Shown here: piece after piece, positions 16,973-25,236 of the stretch
Layout of the letters: the number at the start of each line of letters is the position of its first letter
How positions within the stretch are numbered: position 1 is the first letter of the stretch
Source: Pseudomonas sp. JAI120
GTDB lineage: Bacteria > Pseudomonadota > Gammaproteobacteria > Pseudomonadales > Pseudomonadaceae
Direction: 5' to 3'
Assembly: GCF_014207255.1 (NCBI RefSeq)
Contig: NZ_JACHCZ010000005.1
Coordinates: 186,001-250,000, forward strand
DNA: 64,000 bases
Position numbers and translations under genes: made by a program
Notes under the pieces: generated by a model
The model's input: only the letters and a program-made list of their open reading frames with translations
The model's database searches: none
Told to the model about the DNA's origin: nothing

Positions 16973-17862
16973 GGTTTGGTCCTCTCGTTGAGAAGCGCAC
17001 GCAACGTGTCATAACCCTTTTTTGCATAGACATAGCTGGGCGCCACGGCCGGATCCTGCTCGGCTTCCACCACCAGCCAGCCCGCGTATTTCGCGGCCAG
17101 CAGCACATCGAGCAACTCGGCAAAATCGATATCGCCGTCACCAGGCACGGTGAAAGTGCCGTTAACGATGCAATCGGGGAAGCTCCACATCTGGTTGCGC
17201 GCCAGTTGCACCACGGCTTTGCGCACGTCCTTGAAATGCACATGGCAGACGCGGTCGATATGCTTGCGCAGCACCTCGATGGGTTCGCCGCCGCCCATGT
17301 AGCAGTGGCCCGAATCGAACAGCAGGCCGACTTCCGGCCCGGTACGGCGCATCAACTCGTCGATGTCCTGCGGGGATTCGACGTACGCGCCCATATGGTG
17401 GTGGTACGCCAGGCGCACGCCCTGGGACAGGGTGAAACGCGCCAGCTCGGTGAGTTTGTCGGCGTAGTCCTGCCAGGCCTGTTCACTGTGGAAACGCGGG
17501 CGTTCGATCAGGCGAATGCGCGAGCCCTGGATTGAATCGGCCACTTCGCCGTACACCAACACCGTGGCGCCGTTTTGTTTCAACAGTTCGACGTGGCCGG
17601 CGATGGCCTCGATTTCTTCAGCCACCGAGCGACGGGCCAGGCGGCTGGAGTACCAGCCGGAAACCAGCGCCAGGTCATAGGGGCGCAGGACGTCGCCGAC
17701 GCCCTTGGCGTCCTTGGGGAATTTGCCATTGAGTTCAAAACCTTCGTAGCCGATTTCCTTGCCTTCGCTCAGGGCGGTGCTCAGCGGAGTTTCACCGCCG
17801 AGGGCCGGAAGGTCGTCGTTGCTCCAGGAGATCGGGTTGATGCCAATTCGGATTGCGGGCAT
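16969..17862 (-). CDS. iolE: Inosose dehydratase
   Basis: A 297-residue TIM-barrel metalloenzyme that dehydrates 2-keto-myo-inositol, the second step of the pathway. Markers are GINPISWSNDDLP at the N-terminus, YHHHMGAYVE, LLFDSGHCYMGGG and VCHVHFKDVR. The ATG at 17862 follows AAAGGTG; the frame is open 10 codons further but without a ribosome site. It overlaps iolB by four bases. A palindromic repeat separates it from iolC upstream. Confidence 0.93.
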   Translation of the reverse strand: MPAIRIGINPISWSNDDLPALGGETPLSTALSEGKEIGYEGFELNGKFPKDAKGVGDVLRPYDLALVSGWYSSRLARRSVAEEIEAIAGHVELLKQNGATVLVYGEVADSIQGSRIRLIERPRFHSEQAWQDYADKLTELARFTLSQGVRLAYHHHMGAYVESPQDIDELMRRTGPEVGLLFDSGHCYMGGGEPIEVLRKHIDRVCHVHFKDVRKAVVQLARNQMWSFPDCIVNGTFTVPGDGDIDFAELLDVLLAAKYAGWLVVEAEQDPAVAPSYVYAKKGYDTLRALLNERTKP

Positions 17863-17913
17863 GGCTGCACCTTTATTATTTTCAGGTATCACTGAGATCT
17901 GCTTTCTGCTTTA

Positions 17914-18017
17914 TGTGGGAGGGGGCTTGCTCCCGATAGCGGAGTGTCAGGCAACACTTCTGTAACTGCACCACCGCCATCGGGGGCAAGTCGAATCGTC
18001 GCACCGCCCCTCACACA
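17914..18017. repeat. Hybrid intergenic palindrome inside the iol operon
   Basis: The left arm is the GGGGGCTTGCTCCCGATAGC type. The right arm begins as its partner (GCCATCGGGGGCAAG) and then switches to the TCGAATCGTCGCACCGCCCC type and ends TCACACA. Two sub-families of the repeat thus appear joined. It lies in the 185 bases between iolC and iolE. Confidence 0.75.
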
Positions 18018-18047
18018 TTGGATTGCATTTCAAATTAAGAACTGGGT

Positions 18048-19985
18048 TTAGCCTCGGGCACTGCGCCAGGCGTTGATCAACTGCTCAAAGGTCGCCTGGA
18101 CCTGCTGGATCAACGTCTCATCATCAATCTCCCCCGCCATCCACAAACGGCTCGGTTCCTGGAAGATCGTACGGCCCACGGCAAACCCACGGCAGGTGCT
18201 GCTCTGGCTGGCCTGCTGGAAGCCGGCGGCCAGGCATTCGGCCGACGCGTTCAGGCCCAGCAACACCACGCCACGGCAGTACGGGTCGCGTTCCTGGATC
18301 AGTTCGTCGAGCTTTGTCCAGTCCTCGGCCGACTGTGCCTCGATTTTCCACCACGCCGGGTAGATACCCAGGTTGTACAGGCGCTTGAGGCTGCGATAGA
18401 GCACGTCCGGGTAAGTGGACGGATGGTCCTTGGGCGGGATGACTTCCAGCAGCAGCTCATGGCCGCTGGTCACCGAAGCCTCGTACACCGCCTTGAGCTG
18501 CGCTTCCTGTTCCAGGCGCAGCATGGGCTCATCGTCGGGGTGGTATTGCACCAGGCACTTGATGATCTGCTCCTGGGGCCAGGCAATCAGGTTGCTGCCG
18601 ATCGAGCGACCATGTTCGAACGCCAGTGGCCGCGAGTTCTGCACTTCCACCGGGCGGGCGATCCACCAGCCACGACCGCTGGCGGCATTGAGCGCGTCCT
18701 GGCCGAAGCGCTGGTCGGCCAACAGGCCCACATCGGCCTCGACGCCCTGCTCGGCGAGCTTTTTCTCCACGCGTTGGATGGCCTGGATAAACAGCTGCTT
18801 GATCTCGCTGATGCGGGTCAGGTCCTGGCCGCCGCGTTGCGCCAGGTCCACCAGTTGCCAGCGGTGATCGAAGGCAAAGATGAACAGCTGTTTCCAGGCC
18901 TTGCGCGGCACGGTGACGCGGTGCAGGCGTTGCAGGGTCGCGTCCTGGTCGGGCCGGGTGATCGGCACCGGGCTGCTGAACAGGTAATCCAGCTCGGCCG
19001 GCGTCGGCATGGCCGGCGCACAGGCGTGGCGCGAGACGACGAGACCGCCACAGGCATTGGCCAACTGGCTGCAACGCTCATCGCTGGCGTCATTGATCCA
19101 GCCGCTGAGGAACCCCGACATAAAGGCATCGCCTGCGCCCAGCACGTTGAGCACTTCAACCCGCACGCCCGGGTAGATGGCGCCATCTTCCAGCCGTGCC
19201 GGAATCGCACCGTGGATCACCGTGCAGCCTTGCGGGCCGAGCTTGACCACCAGGGTCGCCGGGGTCAGTTCACGCACGGTGCGCAAGGCGGTGAGCAGAT
19301 CTTCGCTGCCGCCGGCGATCAGGAATTCTTCTTCGGTGCCGACGATCAGGTCGAAACGCGGCAGGATTTTCTGCACATGCTGGCTGACATTCTGGTCGGC
19401 GACAAAACGGGTTTCGCCGTCAGCCTTACCCGCCAGGCCCCACAACACCGGGCGGTAGTCGATATCCAGCACGCGCTTGACGTTGTGCTTGGCCGCATAG
19501 TCCAGGGCCTGGATGCTGGCCTTGTACACGCCGTCGGTGGAGAAATGCGTGCCGGTGATCAGCAAGGCTTTGCTCGAGGCAATAAAGGCCTCGTTGACGT
19601 CCTCGGCGCGCAGGGCCATGTCGGCGCAGTTTTCGCGGTAGAACACCAGCGGGAAGGTTTCGCGGTCCTTGAGGCCCAGCAGCACCATGGCGGTGAGGCG
19701 TTCCGAATCGACCTTGATGCCACTGACATCGCAGCCTTCGCGGGCCAGGGATTCCACCAGGAAACGCCCCATATGGTCGTCCCCCACCCGGCTCAACATC
19801 GCCGACTTGAGCCCCAGCCTGGCAGTGCCGAAAGCGATATTGGCGGAGGAACCGCCGAGGTATTTGGCGAAGCTGGACACGTCCTCAAGCCGCGCACCTA
19901 CTTGCTGTGCGTAGAGGTCGACGCCCAGGCGCCCGAGGCAAATCAGATCCAATTGACGCCCACTGGCAAAACGAGTCTGGCCCAT
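18048..19985 (-). CDS. iolC: Bifunctional 5-dehydro-2-deoxygluconokinase / DUF2090 (aldolase-like) fusion
   Basis: A 645-residue two-domain protein. Residues 1 to about 330 are a PfkB-family sugar kinase with LGRLGVDLYAQQ, YLGGSSANIAFG and the catalytic VLGAGDAFMSGF; it phosphorylates DKG. The rest is a DUF2090 domain (FIFAFDHRWQL, then EVIPPKDHPSTYPD), believed to supply the DKGP aldolase step done by IolJ in Bacillus. This fusion is common in proteobacteria. The ATG at 19985 has CAGGAG before it; the longer frame to 20084 covers promoter sequence. It is first in the iol operon. Confidence 0.92.
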   Translation of the reverse strand: MGQTRFASGRQLDLICLGRLGVDLYAQQVGARLEDVSSFAKYLGGSSANIAFGTARLGLKSAMLSRVGDDHMGRFLVESLAREGCDVSGIKVDSERLTAMVLLGLKDRETFPLVFYRENCADMALRAEDVNEAFIASSKALLITGTHFSTDGVYKASIQALDYAAKHNVKRVLDIDYRPVLWGLAGKADGETRFVADQNVSQHVQKILPRFDLIVGTEEEFLIAGGSEDLLTALRTVRELTPATLVVKLGPQGCTVIHGAIPARLEDGAIYPGVRVEVLNVLGAGDAFMSGFLSGWINDASDERCSQLANACGGLVVSRHACAPAMPTPAELDYLFSSPVPITRPDQDATLQRLHRVTVPRKAWKQLFIFAFDHRWQLVDLAQRGGQDLTRISEIKQLFIQAIQRVEKKLAEQGVEADVGLLADQRFGQDALNAASGRGWWIARPVEVQNSRPLAFEHGRSIGSNLIAWPQEQIIKCLVQYHPDDEPMLRLEQEAQLKAVYEASVTSGHELLLEVIPPKDHPSTYPDVLYRSLKRLYNLGIYPAWWKIEAQSAEDWTKLDELIQERDPYCRGVVLLGLNASAECLAAGFQQASQSSTCRGFAVGRTIFQEPSRLWMAGEIDDETLIQQVQATFEQLINAWRSARG

Positions 19986-20079
19986 GCTGGCTCCTGTTAT
20001 TTTTATCAGCCTGCGTTGTGCCGCCGTGGCGACGGCAAACGCTCTTGGTGGGAGCAGACTAGAACGTCCGGCGGCGGCA

Positions 20080-20124
20080 ATCAATATTTATTCCATAATT
20101 ATTTTTAGTGGAATATTTTTTCCA
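20080..20124. promoter_or_regulatory. Putative IolR operators between iolC and its regulator
   Basis: A perfect TGGAA-N6-TTCCA palindrome lies at 20109-20124. A second, half-preserved copy lies at 20080-20095 (intact TTCCA arm, weak partner). The intergenic sequence is very AT-rich and must contain the promoters of both iolC and the divergent RpiR gene. TTGGAA inside the palindrome could serve as the -35 of iolC, so binding would repress it. This is inference from layout. Confidence 0.55.
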
Positions 20125-20269
20125 ATACGTCAGCATAGGGGCACGCCAGCCGCCGTGCATCGTTTCAGCAGGCCACGCGGGCCGTGATGCCGGGGTATTT
20201 TTTTGCGCCTACCCTGTAGACTTGCGCCACCCATCAGCGCACCAGAAGAACACGCCAGAAGGATTGCCC

Positions 20270-21178
20270 ATGTCCCGCACCGATCCCGAGACCACCCTGG
20301 AAGACACTATCGCCAGCCCTCCGATCAATGCCGAACGCCTGTTGCAGCTGATCACCGACGAATACGAAAGCCTGCCGCGCCAGCTCAAGCGCATCGCCAG
20401 CTACATGAGCCAGCAGAGCGACCGGATCATGGTCGACCGCATCAGCGACATCGCCCGCGAATGCGAAGTGCACCCCTCGGCGATCGTGCGGTTTTCCCAG
20501 CGATTCGGGTTCAGTGGGTTCAGTGAGATGCAGGCGCTGTTTCGCGAGGCCTACACCCACAAGACCACGCCGGTGCAGAACTACCAGCAGCGCATTCGCA
20601 GCATGATCGCCAACAAGTCGCAGAAAGCCAGCGGCGGCGACCTGGCCCGCGAGTGCGTCAACGCGACCCTGTCGGGTATCGAGCGCCTGGGGCTGGAGCT
20701 GGATGATGTGGCGTTTGAAAAAGCCGTCGACCTGGTGGTCAACGCCGACAATATCTACGTGGTCGGCGTGCGCCGTTCGTTCGCGGTGGCCGACTACCTG
20801 GTCTACAACCTGCAGCACACCAATAAGCGCATCCACCTGATCTCAGGCCTGGGCGGCAGCTATCGCGAGCAGATGCGCAGCGTGCGTGCCAATGACCTGG
20901 TGATCGCCATCAGCTTCACGCCCTACGGCAAAGAGACCCAGCACTGCCTGCGGATCGCCCAGCACCATCAGGCCAAGACCCTGATCATCACCGACAGCAA
21001 CCTGTCGCCCCTGGCCAAGCGGGCCAACGCGGTGCTGTTGGTGAATGAAGGCTCGTCGTTTGCCTTCCGCTCATTGAGCGCCACCTTGTGCCTGTGCCAG
21101 GCGCTGTTTATTGCGGTGGCGTATCGGTTGGAGTTGAAGGTGGACGAGATTCACGAGCAGGTCGGGTTTGATGACTGA
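20270..21178 (+). CDS. iolR: RpiR/HexR-family transcriptional regulator of inositol genes
   Basis: A 302-residue regulator. It has an N-terminal RpiR helix-turn-helix (RIASYMSQQSDRIMVDRISD, then SAIVRFSQRFGFSGFSEM) and a C-terminal SIS sugar-phosphate-binding domain (NIYVVGVRRSFAVADYLVYN, LVIAISFTPYGKET). The likely inducer is a phosphorylated inositol intermediate made by IolC. The ATG at 20270 follows AGAAGG. It is divergent from iolC with shared operator-like palindromes between. The name is assigned by context; the protein is not related to the DeoR-type IolR of Bacillus. Confidence 0.85.
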   Translation: MSRTDPETTLEDTIASPPINAERLLQLITDEYESLPRQLKRIASYMSQQSDRIMVDRISDIARECEVHPSAIVRFSQRFGFSGFSEMQALFREAYTHKTTPVQNYQQRIRSMIANKSQKASGGDLARECVNATLSGIERLGLELDDVAFEKAVDLVVNADNIYVVGVRRSFAVADYLVYNLQHTNKRIHLISGLGGSYREQMRSVRANDLVIAISFTPYGKETQHCLRIAQHHQAKTLIITDSNLSPLAKRANAVLLVNEGSSFAFRSLSATLCLCQALFIAVAYRLELKVDEIHEQVGFDD

Positions 21179-22592
21179 CCGGCAGTAATTGGGCTAGCGC
21201 ACGCCCGTGAAAGCGGATCTGCGCCAGGGTCAACGCGGTGTAGCCGATGATGACCGCCGGCGGCAGGATCGCCTCGACGCAGAACTTGCCCAGTGGCTGC
21301 AACGTCAGCCCGGCTTGCGCGGCACGCGCACAGAATTCGCCTTCCTCGACACCGGTCGGTAACCACAACACAAAATGCAATCCGGCCTGCTGCCCGCTGA
21401 TCGTACAGTGGGGTCCAAGGCACTCGAGCAACACATCGCGCCGCGCCTGATACGCCTGGCGCGAAGCCCGCAAGTGGCGCACGAAAGCGCCGCTGCCGAG
21501 AAACTCCAGCAACCCCAATTGATCACTGGCCCCCACCGAATGCCCGGTGAGTTGCAGGGTGCGCAACAACGCCGGGCGCAGCGCCTTGGGCACCACCATG
21601 AAGCCGACGCGCAAACCGGGGAACAGGTTTTTGTTGAAGCTGCCGCAGTAGATCACCCGGTCATTGGCATCCAGGGATTTGAGCGCCGCCAGCGGTGCGC
21701 TGTGGTAGTTGTATTCGCTGTCATAGTCGTCTTCCACCACCCAGGCCTCGGCGCGGGCAGCCCAGTCCAGCAGCGCCAGGCGTCGCGACACCGACAGGGT
21801 CATGCCCAACGGTGCCTGGTGGGCCGGGGTGACGTAGGCCAGGCGCGCCGTGTCGGGGAGTTGAGCGGTATCGAGCCCCTCGGCCGTGACCGCAATCGCC
21901 TGGACCTCTGCACCCGCCAGCCCGAACAAGCGTCGTGCCGGTGGATAGCCAGGGTCTTCGACGCAGGCCGTGTCACCGGGCTTGAGCAGCGTACGCGCGA
22001 TCAGGTCAAGGGCGTGGCGAATGCCGGTGGTGACGATCACTTCATCCGCCTCACAGTGCATGCCGCGATAGCTGCGCAGGTAGTCGGCGATCTGTGCGCG
22101 CAGTTCCGGCAGCCCGGCGGGATGGCCTGCTTCGAGCGCACCCGGCCCCGCCGATAGCAGTCCCCGGGAAATACAGCGTGCCCAGGCCTTCATGTCAAAC
22201 AGGCTGGCGTCAGGTCGCCGAGCGACAAAAGGCACATGGCTCTGCACCCCGGACTCGGGGCGATCAACCGCCACTTCGCGACGAGGCATCGCGCGGGGTG
22301 CAGGTGCCGCAATGAATTGCTCGGGGATCACCGCACACACCCGCGTACCGGAACCGGCCACGCGCTGTACATAGCCTTCGCTGTGCAGGCGGTCGAACGC
22401 CGCCTCCAGCGTGCCACGGGATACCCGCCAGCGTTCGGCGAGGCTGCGGGTGGACGGCAAACGGCTGCCCGCCGGCACCTGTCGGTTCAGGATCGCTGCG
22501 CGCAAGGCCTCGTAAGCACCCTGCTGCTTTCCCACCTCCAGGCTGTCGGGACGCGGCAGGTCCAGGGCGGATGGGGTTTTTCCTCGGCTCAT
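21108..22592 (-). CDS. MocR-type GntR/aminotransferase transcriptional regulator
   Basis: A 494-residue MocR/PdxR-family protein. The N-terminal winged helix (GSRLPSTRSLAERWRVSRGT) is followed from about residue 110 by a fold-I aminotransferase domain. The PLP-lysine region is YCGSFNKNLFPGLRVGF, preceded by EDDYDSEYNY. It probably senses a PLP adduct and controls the divergent efflux gene. Its 3' end overlaps the end of the convergent RpiR gene by 71 bases, so the last 20 or so residues are antisense to that gene and lack family similarity. The start is weakly supported by ribosome-site evidence. Confidence 0.85.
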   Translation of the reverse strand: MSRGKTPSALDLPRPDSLEVGKQQGAYEALRAAILNRQVPAGSRLPSTRSLAERWRVSRGTLEAAFDRLHSEGYVQRVAGSGTRVCAVIPEQFIAAPAPRAMPRREVAVDRPESGVQSHVPFVARRPDASLFDMKAWARCISRGLLSAGPGALEAGHPAGLPELRAQIADYLRSYRGMHCEADEVIVTTGIRHALDLIARTLLKPGDTACVEDPGYPPARRLFGLAGAEVQAIAVTAEGLDTAQLPDTARLAYVTPAHQAPLGMTLSVSRRLALLDWAARAEAWVVEDDYDSEYNYHSAPLAALKSLDANDRVIYCGSFNKNLFPGLRVGFMVVPKALRPALLRTLQLTGHSVGASDQLGLLEFLGSGAFVRHLRASRQAYQARRDVLLECLGPHCTISGQQAGLHFVLWLPTGVEEGEFCARAAQAGLTLQPLGKFCVEAILPPAVIIGYTALTLAQIRFHGRALAQLLPVSHQTRPARESRPPSTPTDTPPQ

Positions 22593-22684
22593 AGTGGTCC
22601 AATCATGTTCGTCATAAGCGGCCCTGAGGATTAAACCACAATGCCGCTAGAGTGCGGGCTCTCCTCCTCGTGAAGACACCGCCC

Positions 22685-23908
22685 ATGACTCAACGCGCCC
22701 TCTCCCCGTGGTTCTGGCTGATACTGCTGACCGTGCTGATCGGCCTGCCACGCATCACCCTGGACATGCACCTGCCCGCCCTGCCCGCCATGGCCGATTA
22801 CTTCCAGACCAGCGACAGCCAGTTGCAGTTGACCCTCACGCTGTACACCTTCGGTTCGGCGATCTCCCTGCTGATTAGCGGCCCGCTGACCGACCGTTTC
22901 GGCCGCCGTCCCGTATTGCTGGCGGGACTGTTTCTGTACGTGCTGGCTACCGTGGCCTGCGCCCTGGCCGACAGCATCGGTGTGCTGATCATCGCCCGCC
23001 TGTTCCAGGCCCTGGGCGGGTGCTGCACCACGGTGATCGGTCGGGTGATCGTGCGCGACTATTTCGACCGGGATGAACAGGCGCGCCTGCTGGGCCTGAT
23101 TTCCATGGCCATGGCCGTGTCACCGATGGCCGCTCCGGTGCTTGGCAGCCTGATGCTGCCCTTCATCGACTGGCGCGGCCTGTTTGTGCTGCTCGGCGTG
23201 ATCGGCGCAGTGCTCTACCTGGTGGTGTATCGCCGCCTGCCCGAAACCCGCCCGGCCGATGTCGCCGCCGCGCCGCCGAGCAACCTGCTACGCCTCTACG
23301 GTCAGTTACTGCGCGACCGCTATTTCCTGCGCTATTCCCTGGCGATCGGCTGCGTGTACAGCACCTATTTCCCGTTTATCAGTGAGTCTTCGGCGCTGCT
23401 GCAGCGGGGCTTCCACCTGTCTGCCACGGCGTATGCGCTGGTGTTCGCGGCGACCATCAGCGGCTACATGCTCGGCGCGAACCTGTTCCGCAGGCTGGTG
23501 CGGCGCTTCGAGCCGGACCGGTTGATCAATGCAGCCATCGGCTTGAACGTGCTGGGCAGCGTGATCCTCGCGGTTGCCACCACCGCTATGCCGGGGGAAT
23601 GGCTGGCGATCGTGCTGCCGATGCTGGTGATCATGGTGTCGGTGGGGATGGTGATTCCGGCGTGCCAACTGTCGGTGTTGCAGCCGTACGGCGCGATTGC
23701 AGGAACCGCGTCGGGGTTGTTCTTCTTTACCCAGATGTTCCTCACTGCCGTGAGCAGTTGGGCCACCGGGCTGCTGTCCGACGGTACCTCGCAGCCGCTG
23801 GTGATCATGACCGCCGTTGCCAGCGCACTGTTGGTAGCAACCTGGCTGACACTCTACAAACCCAAATGTGGGAGGGAACTTGTCCCCTCCCACATCGGGC
23901 CGAGCTGA
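22685..23908 (+). CDS. Bcr/CflA-type MFS drug efflux transporter
   Basis: A 407-residue inner-membrane transporter with 12 predicted helices. It carries the Bcr/CflA signature GPLTDRFGRRPVLLAG between helices 2 and 3 and LDMHLPALPAMADYF in the first loop. It is divergent from the MocR regulator, its likely controller. The ATG at 22685 (MTQRALSPWFW) starts just before the first helix; an upstream in-frame start at 22652 adds a polar leader without a ribosome site. The last 14 residues are encoded by an intergenic palindrome that has become the end of the gene. Confidence 0.88.
   Translation: MTQRALSPWFWLILLTVLIGLPRITLDMHLPALPAMADYFQTSDSQLQLTLTLYTFGSAISLLISGPLTDRFGRRPVLLAGLFLYVLATVACALADSIGVLIIARLFQALGGCCTTVIGRVIVRDYFDRDEQARLLGLISMAMAVSPMAAPVLGSLMLPFIDWRGLFVLLGVIGAVLYLVVYRRLPETRPADVAAAPPSNLLRLYGQLLRDRYFLRYSLAIGCVYSTYFPFISESSALLQRGFHLSATAYALVFAATISGYMLGANLFRRLVRRFEPDRLINAAIGLNVLGSVILAVATTAMPGEWLAIVLPMLVIMVSVGMVIPACQLSVLQPYGAIAGTASGLFFFTQMFLTAVSSWATGLLSDGTSQPLVIMTAVASALLVATWLTLYKPKCGRELVPSHIGPS
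23867..23894. repeat. Palindrome embedded in the 3' end of the MFS gene
   Basis: TGTGGGAGGG and CCCTCCCACA form a 28-base near-perfect inverted repeat of the family seen across the window. Unlike the others, it lies inside a reading frame, encoding CGRELVPSH near the MFS C-terminus. Confidence 0.85.
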
Positions 23909-23916
23909 GCCCGGGA

Positions 23917-23991
23917 TCAGTGCATGAAAATTGCAATCAGGATGATGACCGGGATCGGCACGCCGAGGAACCACAGAAGTAATGAGCGCAT
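23917..23991 (-). CDS. Very small hydrophobic membrane protein (24 aa)
   Basis: A 24-codon gene starting MRSLLLWFLGVPIPVIIL and ending IFMH. AAGGAG lies seven bases upstream of the ATG at 23991, an excellent ribosome site. The product is a single hydrophobic helix with a VPIP kink. It begins 16 bases after the stop of the 301-residue membrane protein and so is very likely co-transcribed. Similar tiny proteins occur in other pseudomonads by memory; none has a known function. Confidence 0.75.
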   Translation of the reverse strand: MRSLLLWFLGVPIPVIILIAIFMH

Positions 23992-24006
23992 GGTGTTCTC
24001 CTTGAA

Positions 24007-24912
24007 TTAACGAACGTAGGTTTCGGTTTCGACGTACACCACGGCATCGCGGCGACGGCCACCAAAGGTCGCAGCGAAGCTGGCAAAGAAAGCGCCGATC
24101 AACAGTGCGACAAAGGTCCACAGCGAGGTATAGGCAGCAACTTTCGCGGCCGTATCAGCGGCTTGCTTGGCTTTGAGCTTGGCGTCTTCGACGGCTTTAC
24201 GGGCATCGCCGTAGACTTTGTCGATACGCGCTTCGGCATCGGCCTGGCTGAGGTTGGTGCGCTGGCTGATCAACTGGGCCAGGTAGGCACGGTCTTCAGC
24301 GGCGAGTTGGCCGTCGTTGCTCAGGGTGCGGGTGAAGATGCGTGCAACCACGCCATGGGCAGCGTCATCACTGACGGCGACCGGGCGATCATCACGAAAC
24401 AGGCTGTCGACGTAGTAGTCAAAGTCGCCGCCGTTGACGCCTTTGGCTGCACTGCCTGCGGCTTGTGTGACACCGCTGGCCGCGCCCGCTGCCACGCTGG
24501 CACCGGCTTTCACACCGCCGCTCACGACACTGCTGACCGAACCGACCACCAGCACTGCGGTGATCAGCGTGGCAACCGCCCAGGCCAGGAAACCATGGGC
24601 GGTGTCGCGAAAGTACACCTCATCGCCATGCATATTGGCCCACTTCACCCGCAACCGGCCGGCGATATAACCGCCCAGGCCCGAGGCAACGATCTGGGTA
24701 AACGCCAGCCAGATAATCGTGGAAATGCCAAGCCCCTTGGCGCTGATACCGCTGTCGGCCCACGGCGACACCGCCGAAAAACCCAGGCCGAAGCCCAGCA
24801 ATACCAGAATCAGGGATAACGCAGCCGCCGCAGCGGCCCCGGCAAAGATAGCCCCCCAGGAAACCCCGGAGCGCGCGCTCGACTCTTGCAGCATGGATGA
24901 CGATGTGATCAT
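24007..24912 (-). CDS. Conserved inner-membrane protein
   Basis: A 301-residue protein. Glycine/alanine-rich hydrophobic segments lie around residues 18-50, 65-90 and 110-135, and there is a final helix near residue 270. Between them is a soluble, alanine- and lysine-rich helical region (DAEARIDKVYGDARKAVEDA). The end is a short cytoplasmic tail (RRRDAVVYVETE). It is a family seen in many proteobacteria without assigned function; I do not recognise a domain name with confidence. It forms a two-gene operon with the 24-residue protein downstream. Confidence 0.7.
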   Translation of the reverse strand: MITSSSMLQESSARSGVSWGAIFAGAAAAAALSLILVLLGFGLGFSAVSPWADSGISAKGLGISTIIWLAFTQIVASGLGGYIAGRLRVKWANMHGDEVYFRDTAHGFLAWAVATLITAVLVVGSVSSVVSGGVKAGASVAAGAASGVTQAAGSAAKGVNGGDFDYYVDSLFRDDRPVAVSDDAAHGVVARIFTRTLSNDGQLAAEDRAYLAQLISQRTNLSQADAEARIDKVYGDARKAVEDAKLKAKQAADTAAKVAAYTSLWTFVALLIGAFFASFAATFGGRRRDAVVYVETETYVR

Positions 24913-25236
24913 TGTTGTTGTGCTCCCGGCAGGAAAAATAGTGTTACAAGTCTCAAAAGGGACAGTGCAGGCAGCATGCCAGTCGCGCCAAAAATTAAAC
25001 TACTTATATTTCAACACGTTAAGTAAATTGAACTTGCCTGAACCATGCAACTTGCAAGAAATGGCTGTGGCAGGCGGGCGTAATGCATTCCCTGTGGGAG
25101 ACGGATTGTCCCCGGCCGGTACCCGCCATGAAACTTGTGTCAGTTTTGCCAACATGAAGTTTTATTTAGGAAGCGTTCAGCCATTTCTTGGCAAAATGCC
25201 CCCACTTCTAGTGTGAATCGCTCACCAGGTAATCCT
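24913..25236. promoter_or_regulatory. Divergent control region with a spaced inverted repeat
   Basis: About 320 bases between the membrane-protein operon and the two-component genes. TTTTGCCAA (25144-25152) and TTGGCAAAA (25188-25196) are exact inverse copies 35 bases apart, the second ending about 40 bases before the response-regulator start. No gene is seen. The repeat could be paired regulator sites or a loose hairpin. Confidence 0.4.

Noticed and set aside
24913..25236. An RNA gene in the gap before the two-component system
   Set aside because: Apart from the spaced 9-base inverted repeat there is no stable stem followed by a T run and no tRNA-like fold.
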